64,000 bases of DNA from Branchipolynoe longqiensis. Taxonomy: Eukaryota; Annelida; Polychaeta; Phyllodocida; Polynoidae. This document shows positions 1-10,587 of the stretch, piece by piece. The translations under genes and the position numbers were made by a program. The stretch lies in contig CM059194.1 in NCBI GenBank assembly GCA_030323885.1, positions 4,689,691 to 4,753,690 of the forward strand, in the 5' to 3' direction. A model generated the notes under the pieces. It searched no databases and was not told the DNA's origin. It worked only from the letters and a program-made list of their open reading frames with translations. Numbering within the stretch: the first letter of the stretch is position 1; every line of letters starts with the position of its first letter.

Positions 1-836
1 GGTGAGGTGTGGGTGAGGTGTGGGTGAGGAGTGGGTGATGTGTGGGTGAGGTGTGGGTGAGGTGTGGGTGAGGTGTGGTGAGGAGTGGGTGATATGTGGG
101 TGGGGTGTGGTGAGGTGTGGGTGAGGTGTGGTGGAGTTGGGTGAGGGGTGGGTGAGATGTGGGTGAGGTGTGGGTGAGGTGTGGGTGGGGTGGGCTGAGT
201 GTGGGTGAGGTGTGGGTGAGGTGTGGGTGAGATGTGGGTGGGTGTGTGAGTGTGGGTGAGGTAGGGTGAGGTGAAGGTGATGTGTGGGTGAGGTGTGGGT
301 GAGGTGTGGGTGAGCTGTGGGTGAGGTGTGGGTGAGATGTGGGTGAGGTGTGGGTGAGGTGTGGGTGAGATGTGGGTGATGTGTGGCTGAGCTGTGGGTG
401 AGGTAGGGTGAGGTGTGGGTGATGTGTGGGTGATGTGTGGGTGAGGTGTGGGTGAGCTGTGGGTGAGGTGTGGGTGAGATGTGGGTGAGATGTGGGTGAG
501 ATGTAGGTGAGGTGTGGGTGAGATGTGGGTGAGGTGTGGGTGAGATGTGGGTGAGGTGTGGGTGATGTGTGGGTGAGGTGTGGGTGAGGTATTGGTGAGA
601 TGTGGGTGAGATGTGGGTGAGGTGTGGGTGAGGTGTGGGTGAGGTGTGGGTGAGGTGTGGGTGAGGTGTGGGTGAGGTGTGGGTGAGGTGTGGGTGAGGT
701 GTGGGTGAGGTGTGGGTGAGATATGGGTGAGGTGTGGGTGAGATATGGGTGATGTGTGGGTGAGATGTGGGTGAGGTGTGGGTGAGATGTGGGTGAGGTG
801 TGGGTGAGGTGTGGGTGAGGTGTGGGTGAGGTGATG
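1..836. repeat. 11-bp G/T-rich minisatellite
   Basis: About 75 head-to-tail copies of an 11-bp unit close to GGTGAGGTGTG, with scattered variants in which GAG becomes GAT or GAGA and a few 1-2 bp indels. The array continues past the left edge of the window. GGG runs recur at regular spacing, so the plus strand could form G-quadruplexes. No coding function is suggested. Confidence 0.95.
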
Positions 837-1164
837 GGGTGCATGTCACCTTGGCGGCAGCAGATCCCTTTGTACATCTGAATCCTTGCCTGTGCTTGCA
901 TATCTGCAGGATGCAAAGCTTTCTGAAAGGGACCCTGGTGCAAATATGTGCATATGTACAGTGTGTTCTTACGTGGTGTGGCGATGTGATGTGGTGGTGG
1001 TGTGCTGGTCATGGTTTGGTGCAGTGTGGTCGTTGTGGTGCATTAGCGGTGCAGGCAATGTGGAATAGTAAACATAACTGAACTTTGTATAACAACTTAA
1101 TATAATAATAATGAATAAGTCAGCCTCAAACCATGTAAACAAGTAGACTACCATTGCAAGGGCC
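837..1164. other. Unassigned spacer
   Basis: Between the minisatellite and the LINE fragment. It has a T/G-rich stretch near 970-1060 and an AT-rich end. I see no coding, RNA or repeat signature shared with other parts of the window. Confidence 0.5.
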
Positions 1165-1920
1165 ATGTTTCTTAAAAGAGCGATAATTATGTATAAAAAT
1201 AACTCACAGAAGGCATGGAGGGGAATTAATTATATAGATCCAGGACGTGCACATACAGTGCAAAATCTAACCAATGAATTGACTGAGCATAACATAATGA
1301 GGGGAGAGTTAGAACCTTTCATAAATAACTACTTTGTTAACATTGATGAAAAACTAGCAAATAATTTAGAGGATATACCACTGAATGACAAAATATACCA
1401 CCCCACATTTTATACTAACCAATTTGAACTTCACCCAGTCACAGAGCAAGAATGTATCAATAAAGTGCAGTTACTCGCTGAATACAGGTCATCAGGACTA
1501 CGCGACTACAGGACCTAAGTTCCAGGCTCATCAAAGATGCCTGGTTAGCACTGGCTACTGCATTCACATATCTAACTAATCTAATTATTGATACAGCTAT
1601 CTACCCAGATGCATGGTAAAGGGCAATGCTTGTCCCATCCGGAAAACGTTGAACCCTAAAATGTGTAGTGAACTAAGACCTATATCACTTCTTCCAATAC
1701 CAGGCAAAATAATAGAGCAACTAATCTGTGACCTAATAATAGAATGTTTGTGAAGTACAGGCTACCTCACAATAGAGTAAAATGGTTCCAGGAAGAACTA
1801 CTCCAACACCAGAGCAGTGGCATGTGTGATTGACACTCTAATGGCAGGGATGGATCAAGGAAGATTATCTATTGATGTTTTCATAGACTTTAGTAAAGCA
1901 TTTGATACTGTACTGCCCCA
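1165..1920 (+). pseudogene. LINE reverse transcriptase fragment, internally deleted
   Basis: Degenerate remnant of a non-LTR retrotransposon ORF2. The first reading frame (to 1518) looks like the linker between endonuclease and RT, including a phrase of the type FINNYF...EKLA and a SSGL motif. After frameshifts there are recognisable RT pieces: LRPISLLPIPGKIIE near 1669-1715 and FIDFSKAFDTV near 1881-1912, the latter being RT motif A with its catalytic Asp. Everything downstream (the YADD motif and thumb) is missing, and the sequence passes straight into a LINE 3' untranslated region. A CR1/L2/Jockey-type clade is likely but not resolved. Confidence 0.85.
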
Positions 1921-1924
1921 CCCG

Positions 1925-2165
1925 CTATGAATGTTACCATACTAGTCTAACATAGTTACCTCCTGGTATAGGTTTCTTGTTTCTCTTATCTTGTTCTTTA
2001 CCTGTCATTCAAGTACCAATGTTTTGATTAATTCCCTGTAATTGTCTATCTATATTGTTGTAGATTTGTTTATGGTGTAGCGGCAATTGTCGGTAGGGCT
2101 TAAGACCAGTGTATTAGCACTGACAACATTTTGTTCAGAGGAATAAAAACACTTGAACCAAAAAG
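1925..2165 (+). repeat. LINE 3' untranslated tail
   Basis: This stretch is shared with 41816-41960: both contain an AGATTTGTTTA...GTGTAG phrase, 'gcattagcactgacaaca' (or close) and end in AATAAAAACACTTGAACC or its variant. It is therefore the 3' end of the LINE whose coding part precedes it. The RT-to-tail junction near 1920 marks an internal deletion. Confidence 0.7.
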
Positions 2166-2309
2166 AAGTGAAAGGGACTATGACTGTCTAGCGGTGAAAA
2201 CAAGTCATTACACTTAGCCATTATGGGCAGCATAAAATATCCATCACACACATATATATGAATGTATAAATACTTCTTGTCGCTGAGCACTCCCATTGAC
2301 AGGTAGCGG

Positions 2310-2860
2310 ACAGGACTAGGAAATCAAAACGTCTTGGTTTCTCAAGGCGTATTGAACAACTAAGACAGTTTACATATATAAACAAAGAGGGCTGAGCTGT
2401 CACAGTCTGCAACTGCTTTAATATTGAGGATGGAACCTAACAACATATATCGTTAGAATGAGTATAATTATCTCGTCACAGTTTCTACGAAGAACATGCT
2501 CCTGTGAATAGTACTTTCATAATATTTAATAAATGATATCATCTTATTCTGCCTATTACATTGTGCTGCTTGTATTCTGGAATTAGTCATTCTTAATGGT
2601 GAACCACCACTGTCTATTTAAAAAAGTACTTTTCTTAGAATCAAAATCCTGGACATAGTTAATGAGAAATAATCAAAAATATGAACAAATCATGATGTAT
2701 AGCATCATATAAGCCATTCCTCTGATGTCCAGACATGCAGATGCGTTGTTGATTTAGCAGTGTACAGAAGGATGGCCACTGGAGGTGGGTGTGAGTGTGG
2801 GTGCGGGTGTGGGTGCATAGTGGGATTTATCTCTGTGTGGTATATCCACCACACAGTATA
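2310..2860 (+). repeat. Repeat F, copy 1
   Basis: Dispersed repeat of about 550 bp, also at 56155-56700 (plus) and 59090-59715 (minus). Shared landmarks are an AATTCAAAACG-like start, a CAAGACAGT phrase, GGTGAACCACCA near 2600, and a GGTGGGTGTG-rich end followed by GTATATCCACCACAC. In each copy the GT-rich end runs into an AT/CA-rich microsatellite. No coding potential is conserved. Class unknown. Confidence 0.8.
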
Positions 2861-2861
2861 T

Positions 2862-2879
2862 GCGTATGTGCATATACAT

Positions 2880-2919
<40 letters not shown>

Positions 2920-2932
2920 ATGTGTGTATATG

Positions 2933-2963
<31 letters not shown>

Positions 2964-3210
2964 CTGCACACACATATATATGCATGTATAATTATATATT
3001 GATATAGTATGCATATATTCACATGTATACACATATATATGAATATATATGCATATATACATATGTATACACATATATATATGTATATGCAGATATGTGT
3101 ATATATGTGACTATATGCATATACATACACATCTATGCACATAATATACGTATATGTACGCGTATGTACGCATATATACACATATATATACATACATATG
3201 CATATATACA
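2862..3210. repeat. AT-rich microsatellite block
   Basis: Long (TA)n and mixed ATATACACATATATA tracts, with pure TA runs at about 2885-2915 and 2937-2963. All long reading frames here are low-complexity artefacts. Confidence 0.95.
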
Positions 3211-3528
3211 CATCATCTTCATCATGATGTTGGTCGTGAGGTGACAAAGACTGCTTTCATTACCTGACTGCCGCTCTCCATTTAGCTCTCGGCTGTGAGA
3301 GTGATGTACATTTCATGAAAGCTGCCTGCAAAATTGTTGAATTGCTGCTGGCTTTTGCAAGTTACTAGCGGCACTCTCTCAGGGAGCAAGTAGAGGTTTC
3401 ACACCGGCAAGAACATGTCCAGACAGGCGCAAAACTATTTGTCCCTGCAGTGGCTGGTCGGGAGATGTTGGGAGTTCCATACACCAACCACCCTGGATGC
3501 TGCCACAGTGACATGGTTTTCTATTCAG
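3211..3528 (-). mobile_element. Repeat B, copy 1 (5'-truncated)
   Basis: Copy of the microsatellite-tailed element defined at 17169-17599, 27841-28319 and 49485-49895. Read on the minus strand it ends in (ATG)n, here at the low-coordinate side, and it is truncated at its 5' side (3528). The minus strand near the tail encodes a phrase resembling the last residues of a LINE RT (RAKWRAAV-like in better copies). Confidence 0.85.
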
Positions 3529-3720
3529 ATAAACATATATTCTGTTATATACACATATATACAAATATATACGCATATATATATATGCATATATACACAT
3601 ACATACAATGGATGACCACAGAGGGTGGGGGCAGGTGTACAGTGGAATTACTAGGTATGTGGGGTATATTCACCACCTCTTTGGGAACAACATGGGGGTC
3701 TAGATACCTGAATATTATCT
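3529..3720. repeat. Microsatellite plus fragment like the end of repeat F
   Basis: 3529-3605 is an ATATACACATATA microsatellite. 3606-3700 carries a GGTGGGGG-type phrase and GTATATTCACCACCTC, resembling the GT-rich end of repeat F. Too short for a firm family call. Confidence 0.45.
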
Positions 3721-3844
3721 GAATTTTTAGCTTTGGAAATAATTTGTAAAACACGAATCTATGATAAACAGACCTTTAATTGTTAATTCAAGAGTCACGG
3801 ATTATTAATGGACTTGTGCATTTGGAAAGAAATTAAAACAACAT

Positions 3845-3925
3845 AAATGCTGCCTGGCCAGGATTCAAACTGAGGACATTCAGATCGTCAGTCTGCCAGT
3901 CTCCCATCTGAGCTACTGAGAAAAT
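3845..3925 (-). repeat. tRNA-like relic (SINE head)
   Basis: On the minus strand the sequence has an A-box-like TAGCTCAGATGGGAGA and a B-box-like AGTTTGAATCC about 35 bases later. The anticodon-arm region is plausible (stem CAGA/TCTG) but no acceptor stem pairs. It is better read as a SINE head or decayed tRNA than a functional tRNA. Confidence 0.45.
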
Positions 3926-4199
3926 GATGATTCTACTAACCCTAGGTATATCATATCAGGTCAAGGTAGGTGAAGTTTGAAATATCTTTTGTATCATGTA
4001 TTATGGACATTTTAATGTGTTTTTTTCTTCGTTTTGGGACTGAGATTTTTACAATAATTAATTATTTAGTCAATATCTCTTGGTATTTTCTTCCCTTTTT
4101 ATAATTTTGTTATATTTGTTATTATTAAGCTACAAACATATTGGATGCGGGCGTCACACTTGTGTACATTTGTCTATGCTTGACATGTGATGCTGCTTG
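3926..4199. other. Unassigned AT-rich spacer
   Basis: No ORF or shared repeat recognised between the tRNA-like relic and the satellite that follows. Confidence 0.4.
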
Positions 4200-4650
4200 G
4201 CTTTTGACCAAATTTACCTGACTTTGCGCAGCCTTGCCAACTGAACATGACTTTGACAACTTTTCATGACTTTAGCTGAATTTCACGACTTTAGCTGAAT
4301 TTCCCGATTCTTCCCCACATTGGCCTACTTTTCCCAACTTTTCCCAACTTTAGTAAACTTTACCTGACTTTTCCCAATGTTAGCATACTTTTCCCAACTT
4401 TACTTGACTTTCCCCAACTTTACCCGTCTATTCCCAACTTTAGCAGACTTTTCCCAACTTTAGCAGACTTTCCCCAACTTTAGCCAACTTTTCCCGACTT
4501 GACTATTCACGACTTGACTTTAGTGGACCTGACTTTGACTGACCTGACTTTCAGGTAATGTCGGATCGGGTAAAGTCGGGTTGGGTAAAGTCAGGTCTGG
4601 GAAACTCGGGTCTGGTAAAGTCGGGTCTGGTGAAGTCGGGTCTAATTGAG
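4200..4650. repeat. Satellite with two arms in inverted orientation
   Basis: 4200-4555 is an irregular tandem array built around TTTCCCAACTTTAGC and TTGACTTT-type words. 4556-4650 contains the complementary words (GGTAAAGTCGGG, GGTCTGG) in tandem. The two arms form an imperfect inverted repeat centred near 4555. Confidence 0.8.
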
Positions 4651-4920
4651 AACTTTGCCATTTGCACGTGGTTTCTGGTCGGCATTTACGGCCCACAATT
4701 CGAAATGGCGCCGATTGTAAATGTCACATGTGTCAGTACGAGGCTAGGCGGATGCAGTTCGAGGCGCTGTTATATAAAGCTAATTGTCATCCTCCTCCAT
4801 TACTGACTGCCCTTCCCACAATGCAAGCGTCCAGGAACTGGGTCACGCATAAGGTTGGCAGTTTCACCACTCATCCTCATATAATTATCCTCATAAATTA
4901 TTCCTGTGGAATTATGCTAA

Positions 4921-5110
4921 TGTTGCATAGTCTGAGGGTTTTGAGCGTCTGACCTTTTCTGAGATAAACATAAATATGATTAAATTGTTATAATGTATGT
5001 TACTTTAGTACCAATGGTTGAGATATTCTAACTGCTAACATGAACACTTAAAGGTGCTTAGTCCGATGCTTTTGAGTTTCTGTAATTTTCTGAGATAAAT
5101 ATATCAGCAT
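4921..5110. repeat. Two partial ends of repeat G
   Basis: GTTGCATAGTCTGAGGGTTT (4923 on) with TTTTCTGAGATAAA downstream, and again TTAAAGGTGCTTAGTCCGAT (5049 on) followed by TTTTCTGAGATAAA, match an end of the TTAA-flanked element at 27343-27689. Both are partial. Confidence 0.6.
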
Positions 5111-5124
5111 GCATTAGGTCCCTC

Positions 5125-5650
5125 CCGCGTTAACTACCTAAACGTCGCGCAGCGGATCAATCTGGGTTGCATCATTGGCCCCCCAACACCACCCATCCCC
5201 CCACACCCACACCCCACCGCCGCCCCCACCCCCACCCGCCACCCCTCCACCAACACTCACCACCACGATGCTCACACCGCTATCACCATCCTACATTTTC
5301 ATCTGTAGGCATTACCTCCTCCTGCGATCACCACCCACCACTCACCACCACCCCCACGCCCACCCACGCATCCCCCCCCCCCCCCCCACCCCCACCACTC
5401 TCCTTCCAATGTTCTCTGTAGGCATTACCTCCTCTCCTGATAATTACCTAAGCACCATGCGCCGCATCCATCTGGGCTCATCATTGGCCACCACCGCCGC
5501 ACCATTACCTTCCCACCCCACCACCACCCCCACACCCGCATCCCCACCTCCACCCAACACCCACACCCGCACTACCCTCCCACATTTGTCTCTGTATGCA
5601 TTACCGCCTCCTGCGATAACTACCTAAATATTGTGTGGCCCCTCCATCCG
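5125..5650. repeat. C-rich minisatellite with interspersed conserved unit
   Basis: Runs of CCCACCACCCCCAC alternate with a conserved non-low-complexity unit: GGCATTACCTCCTCCTGCGA and ACTACCTAA...CATCNNNCTGGGCT...CATCATTGGCC. The unit is seen near 5130, 5305, 5420-5490 and 5595-5660. The open frames here are compositional only; the minus strand is G-rich. Confidence 0.8.
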
Positions 5651-5711
5651 GCCTGCATTATCGCCCAGCGGCGTGAGGGAACCAGCTGCACCCAACACGC
5701 CATCTAGCGGG

Positions 5712-6050
5712 TTGATTGGTCAGTTGTTGGAGCCTTACGTCCTGGCAACATCTAAGGTCAGTTCAGAAAGGCTAGCGACTTGTGACAGTATGCACTCATG
5801 GCAACATTACAGTGCTGCCCCACTGGGAAATAAGGCCACCGGCACCATGACCCAATATCCCAATCAGTCACATTATCCTGGCACTGCGGTAATCAGTCCT
5901 TGCCCTATCCTAATCATCCTGAGCGCCAAATTAGCAAGCGACAAGTATTAACTTTATAAGTCATCGGTTTGACTCGACTGGGAACTGAAGTCTCCATCTC
6001 CCGCACGCGAGGCCCGTGGCTCTGCCGATTCGGCTAGCGCGTCTGGTCCT
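5712..6050 (-). mobile_element. SINE-A copy
   Basis: tRNA-derived SINE on the minus strand. Its tRNA-like head lies near 5965-6045 (reverse complement of CTCCCGCACGCGAGGCCCG) and its 3' end near 5712 (the complement of CAGGACGTAAGGCTCCAACA). The body landmarks CACTCATGGCAAC, GCCCCACTGGGAAATA and CAGTCACATTATCCTGGCAC are shared with more than ten copies in this window. Confidence 0.9.
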
Positions 6051-6334
6051 GGCCCATGGGAACCAGCCCGTATACCGAACACGCCACCTGGTGGGGTGAT
6101 GATAGCATTGTGGGCGCAGTGGGACGTGTTGCAATATTCCTAATGGGGCCGTAAACTGCGCGCATAGCGTGACTCAATACCCCCGCAGACTTCATCAGTC
6201 ATAAAGCAGGCGCTATCGGTAATGGGATGCCGACGCATGCGCGCAGACCGGATCCAGGATGGACGCGATGATATTTAAGCAGCCCAGTTCCTGTTTGGTG
6301 TGGATTGTGACTAGAGAAGCACACAAGTGCTGTA

Positions 6335-6412
6335 GGCCGGCCTCTGTGTGTCTGTGTGTGTGTTTGTGTGTGTGTGTGTCTGTGTGTCTGTGTGTCTGTG
6401 TGTGTGTGTGGA
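6335..6412. repeat. (TG)n microsatellite
   Basis: Interrupted TG/TGTC dinucleotide tract. Confidence 0.95.
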
Positions 6413-6884
6413 TAATAACGGTACTTATGAGTGTGTCATCTTAAAGCGTCATAAGCCGATGAAACATCACATTTAAAAGAAACTCATTTTCATCACCCCA
6501 TATTCCAAATGTTCATCACCCCAGTGGTTGAGTAGGATCACATAACAAACTAGTTATCGTACGAGTGTATGGTTGTATCGTTGAATTGTAGACCCTAAGG
6601 CATAACACGTGGCATTGCATCAAACAACCTAGACAGTGTAATGCACTTGTTGTTTGATTAAATATGTCATTCATCTCAATACATATTTTGTCAGTACCGA
6701 GGCACTGGTCTTAACAGTGTACATCATAGGTACTCTAGGGTACGTATGATGTACACTGTGCAGCATAGGCTGCTCCTCCACTTTTAATGTTCAGAATGGG
6801 GTGTGGTGCACGCAATGCAGCATATTCCACTTCCCCATCACGATGTACAAACCAAATGTGATCACTTCAATGGCTGGAAGAGCA
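6413..6884. other. Unassigned spacer
   Basis: No coding region, RNA or repeat shared within the window recognised. A short imperfect inverted pair with GTACATCATAGGTACTCT...AGGGTACGTATGATGTACA lies near 6716-6756 and could form a small hairpin. Confidence 0.4.
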
Positions 6885-7025
6885 AAGCCTCACTGTAATT
6901 GGGGAATATTGCACCCAGAGCAGGGTTTAAACCCACGCTTCTCACCATTCCTGGACTAGCGTGCTAACCATTACGCAACCTAGGCTCCCTGTTGCAATCA
7001 CCCTATCGATAAATACTCACCTACC
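6885..7025 (-). mobile_element. SINE-C copy (partial)
   Basis: Minus-strand tRNA-like unit: the plus strand shows AATATTGCACCCAGAGCAGG, a B-box complement (GTTTAAACCC) and GCTAACCATTACGCAACCTA, then AGGCTCCCTG. This matches copies at 14300-14560, 14970-15200, 32440-32690 and 54226-54560. Confidence 0.8.
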
Positions 7026-7574
7026 GTATATGGCCCAATAGAAGGATGCTGTAACAAACCACAAAAGGGGTGGGATCCTCTCCCACAGGCATGTATGTCA
7101 TCCGGGCAGATGTACATAGTAGGCTAAGGTATCATACTGATATTAGGAAAACGAAATTTGAAAAATAACAAAAAAATACTATAGACATTAATAACACCCA
7201 AAGCTCCAAGCGGTTGGTCCGCACAAGACCAGGTAAACACTCCTGAGGGCGGGACCAGAACAAAACAGAATCACAGCTGCCCAGCATTGAAAACAAGCAC
7301 CCTCACAGGAGCTTAGAGGCTATGGACATAATAAATAACTTGTCACAAAAAAAAGACCCACCCACCTACTAGTACTACGCATTATTTGTCTTTTGGGTTG
7401 GCTGGGCTGCTTTTGTCCACAAGGAAATAAAATGTCGTTCTTTGCCACCTCCTTGTCTTGTCATTCCTTACTGAATAATAAATGTATTGACAAGAGTTAT
7501 ATATGCAACATAAGGATGGGTTATAAATACAGCTGATATGAAAATCTCACCTTGTGAACCTACCTAATACATAC
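7026..7574. other. Unassigned spacer with a short repeat D-like piece
   Basis: Near 7275-7330 the words CAGCTGCCCAGCATTGAAAA and GCTATGGACATAATAAATA resemble repeat D. The rest shows nothing recognisable. Confidence 0.4.
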
Positions 7575-7895
7575 CTGTAACGGTGTCCGAATCGGTAGAG
7601 CATGGACCTCGCATGCGCAAGTTTGGGTTCCTGGTCGATTCAAACCGATGACTTATAAACGTGATACTTGTCACTTCCGAGCCAGGCGCTCAGCTTTAAT
7701 ATAATAGGGCAAGGACTGGTTAGCTCAGTGTCAGGGTAATGTGACTGAGTGGGATATTGCCTCATGGTGCCAGTGGCCTGATTTCCCAGGGGGCAGCACT
7801 ATAAAGTTGCCATGAGTGCGAAATGTCACAAACCGGTACCAGTCCTGATATAACCTAAGCTGTTGCTAGGATGTAAGACAACGAGAACCCCAACC
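7575..7895 (+). mobile_element. SINE-A copy, near full length
   Basis: tRNA-like head at about 7577-7660 (A box CGAATCGGTAGAGC, degenerate B box TTTGGGTTCC...), central body with GGCAAGGACTGGTTAGCTCA and TGATTTCCCAGGGGGCAGCA, and 3' end near GTTGCTAGGATGTAAGACAA. Direct orientation. Confidence 0.9.
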
Positions 7896-8174
7896 TACCT
7901 AATGCAATCTGCCCATTCTGACTGACATGTGGAGGGCGCCACATGAGGGCTTTGCACTTCCGCTTCCGGTTGTCCGCCATAACGGCAGGGGTCACGTGGC
8001 ACAGCGGCGAGACCCGGATTGCCCGGGATGAGTAAACCTGGGGCAGATAGCAATTGGCCTGGGTGACAGAATGGCTTCAGAATCCGCCTCCTATGTGACA
8101 GGTCGTAGGTGGGATTTATAGGTCACAAGCTCAATCCCCGCCCCGATCCAAACAAAGGCTGGCACAACCGGGCG

Positions 8175-8450
8175 CCATGGCCGAGTCGGTTGAGTACAGG
8201 CGAGAGATCGGGTTCAAATCCCGGTTGAGTCCAACCAATGACTTACACAATTTATACGTGTCGCTTCCTAGCTTGGTGCTCGGCATTAATATGACCAGGC
8301 AAGGACCGCTTGGATCAGTGTCACGATAATGTACTTGAGAGGGATATCAGGTCATGATGCCGGCGGCCTGATTTCCCACCTGTGGGACAGAACTATACAG
8401 TTGCCACGATTTTGCACTTTCCCAAATCGGTGCTCGTCATGATATTAAGG
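8175..8450 (+). mobile_element. SINE-A copy, 5' portion, interrupted by the LINE
   Basis: Head with ATGGCCGAGTCGGTTGAGTA and B box GGGTTCAAATCCCGG, then the standard body up to a degenerate GTCATGATATTAAGG. The family's last bases (CTTAGATGTTGCCAGGATGT) are absent here but reappear at 11657, after the LINE. The LINE therefore inserted into this SINE. Confidence 0.85.
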
Positions 8451-8558
8451 TAGGTGACCACATAATGCAGGCTGAGTAGTTTTAAATACAAATCCCAATT
8501 CCACACTAAAAACCACCTCCAGCGCAAACAGCTATTTCGACCTGACTGCCGCACAAAT

Positions 8559-9311
8559 ATGGTGGAAGAGATTGATTGTAGACTAGGCAGAGGCATGCAT
8601 TTTGCCCATCTAAACTGCCAAAGCACCTACAACAAAATTGACAGCATTAAACTACACCTAGATATCTGTAAATTTGATGTGTTAACACTATCAGAAACAT
8701 GGTTTCATGAACTGCACAGTGACCAACTACTAGAAATTGGTGGGTACAGGCTTGTGAGAGAGGATAGAAAAAGACTGACCAATGCACAAATACAAAAGAG
8801 GGGTGGAGGAGTTGCAATATACACCAAAAAATACCTAATCTCCGAACATAAGCCATTACAAGAAGCAAACAGATCAGACACAAATATTGAACTAGTATGG
8901 ACACTCATAAAAAATGAAAAACAAGCTAATATAGCTGTAGGGAGTCTATATAGACCGCCAAATGGAAACATCGAAGACTTCATCGCACAACTGGAGACAT
9001 CCCTAGAAAGTGTGTCGAAACTGACGAAGGCGGAGATATTCTTACTAGCGGATTTCAACATAAACTACAAAACAAACAACAAAAACAAACACTCACTAGA
9101 GAACTTAATCAAAGGCAGAGGGTTAAAGCAAAAAATGAGTGAGCTAACAAGGCTTGGAGAAAACAGCTCGATAATAGACCTAATAATAACAGATTCAAAT
9201 CATACCCACACCTCAGGAACAAGAAACTGGGGCATTAGCGATCATGAATTGATATATGTTACTAGAAAGAAAATAAAAACAAAAAAACAAAACTACTCCC
9301 CGTATGGGTAG
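8559..9311 (+). CDS. LINE ORF2, apurinic-type endonuclease domain
   Basis: The frame encodes an endonuclease/exonuclease/phosphatase fold typical of LINE ORF2: an early FAHLNCQS segment with the conserved Asn, LTLSETWF (catalytic Glu), GGGVAIYTK, GSLYRPPNGN, LLADFNIN (Asp and Asn) and WGISDHELI (Asp-His) near the end. The nuclease would nick target DNA to prime reverse transcription. The frame stays open upstream of the first ATG, so 8559 may not be the true start. It ends at a stop caused by a one-base shift; the RT frame opens eight bases before that stop. All catalytic signatures are present. Confidence 0.9.
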   Translation: MVEEIDCRLGRGMHFAHLNCQSTYNKIDSIKLHLDICKFDVLTLSETWFHELHSDQLLEIGGYRLVREDRKRLTNAQIQKRGGGVAIYTKKYLISEHKPLQEANRSDTNIELVWTLIKNEKQANIAVGSLYRPPNGNIEDFIAQLETSLESVSKLTKAEIFLLADFNINYKTNNKNKHSLENLIKGRGLKQKMSELTRLGENSSIIDLIITDSNHTHTSGTRNWGISDHELIYVTRKKIKTKKQNYSPYG

Positions 9312-10587
9312 ATCATACAAAAACTACACAAAAGAGGCACTAGAAACTCATCTGAAAGAGAAAATTAAATTGCCATTTCCAACTAAGATAGGTGTAAATG
9401 ACCAATGGAACTATATCATTGGGGAAGTCAGAAAGCATCTGGACACTACCTGCCCAATACAAAAACTTAAAATCAAAAACAACCAAGACCCATGGGTAAC
9501 CCCAGAATTAATCAACCTAATTATGGACAAATATAAAACAGGCAAATTAGCCAAAGCAAGCGAGCGACTACTAGACATAGAAAACTACCACAAAGCAAGA
9601 AATCGTAGCCAGAAATCAGTGAGAAAAGCCAAAAGACGGTACATTGTCAAACAAGACCAGCAATGGGGAAAAAACTCACACAAATTCTGGAACAATGTGA
9701 AAATACTAATACCAAATAATAAAAATAAAGAATGGATTACCCTTTACAACAACGAAGGGGTGGAAATCAGCAACAACGATACTGCTAATATAATGAACAA
9801 ACATTTTTCAACCATAGGCAATAAACTATCCAAACAATTCAACACAAACTGGACCACGAAAGCGCAACAATTAAACACAGACATTGGAGATTGCACAACC
9901 ACAATAAAAGAGATAAGTGAGCTCATAAAATCAATTGATTGCAACAAGCCTTCGGGCATTGAAAATACCTCGAGTATAGTATTGAAAGATGCATTCGGAT
10001 ACATCCCAGATGTTATATGTGAGCTATACAACAAATCGTTCACAGAAGGTACTTATGTGGACTGCTGGAAACTAGCCAAAGTAACACCGCTCCACAAAGG
10101 AGGGGATAAACAGGTACTGGGAAACTATAGACCGATCTCCATACTCCCACTGCCTGGTAAACTAATGGAAAAAATAATGCATAGACATATTATGGACCAC
10201 CTAAACGAACACAAAATATTAAACAGTAAACAGGGCGGTTTCAGAAAATACCACTCGACAATAAAAACAATTGCTAACTTAATAACTGATATTGCAAACA
10301 GTATCAATAAAAAGAACCTAGTGGGTGCAGCGTTCATAGACTTCAGCAAAGCGTTTGACACGGTGGACCACCCTATCCTAAGGAGCAAACTAACCCAAAT
10401 GGGAATAACGGGAGTAACAGGAAAATGGCTAGCGAGCTATCTAGAAAACAGAAAGCAATGCACCACAGTAAATGGATCCATATCCAATGAGGAAAAGATA
10501 ACTTGCGGAGTACCCCAAGGGTCAGTCCTGGGGCCACTTCTCTTCCTTATATATATTAACGATCTAAACAACTGGCTAGAAATTTGA
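9304..10587 (+). CDS. LINE ORF2, reverse transcriptase palm/fingers
   Basis: Continues the endonuclease frame after a +1 shift near 9300. About the first 200 residues are linker. RT motifs follow: NYRPISILPLPGK near 10120-10155, GGFRKYHST near 10230, FIDFSKAFDTVDHP at 10333 on (motif A with catalytic Asp) and GVPQGSVLGPLLFLIYINDL near 10507-10565 (motif B). The frame stops four codons later because of a second one-base shift next to AAATTTGAAAAC. No internal stop occurs over 428 codons, which suggests a recent copy. The clade looks like the CR1/L2/Jockey group; exact placement needs a tree. Confidence 0.92.
   Translation: MGRSYKNYTKEALETHLKEKIKLPFPTKIGVNDQWNYIIGEVRKHLDTTCPIQKLKIKNNQDPWVTPELINLIMDKYKTGKLAKASERLLDIENYHKARNRSQKSVRKAKRRYIVKQDQQWGKNSHKFWNNVKILIPNNKNKEWITLYNNEGVEISNNDTANIMNKHFSTIGNKLSKQFNTNWTTKAQQLNTDIGDCTTTIKEISELIKSIDCNKPSGIENTSSIVLKDAFGYIPDVICELYNKSFTEGTYVDCWKLAKVTPLHKGGDKQVLGNYRPISILPLPGKLMEKIMHRHIMDHLNEHKILNSKQGGFRKYHSTIKTIANLITDIANSINKKNLVGAAFIDFSKAFDTVDHPILRSKLTQMGITGVTGKWLASYLENRKQCTTVNGSISNEEKITCGVPQGSVLGPLLFLIYINDLNNWLEI

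Noticed and set aside
2705..3247. Long minus-strand ORF of 180 codons, Tyr/Ile/Cys-rich
   Set aside because: Translation of a TA/CA microsatellite and repeat F; no real coding signal.
5167..5627. 150-codon Pro/Thr/His-rich ORF
   Set aside because: Low-complexity C-rich minisatellite.
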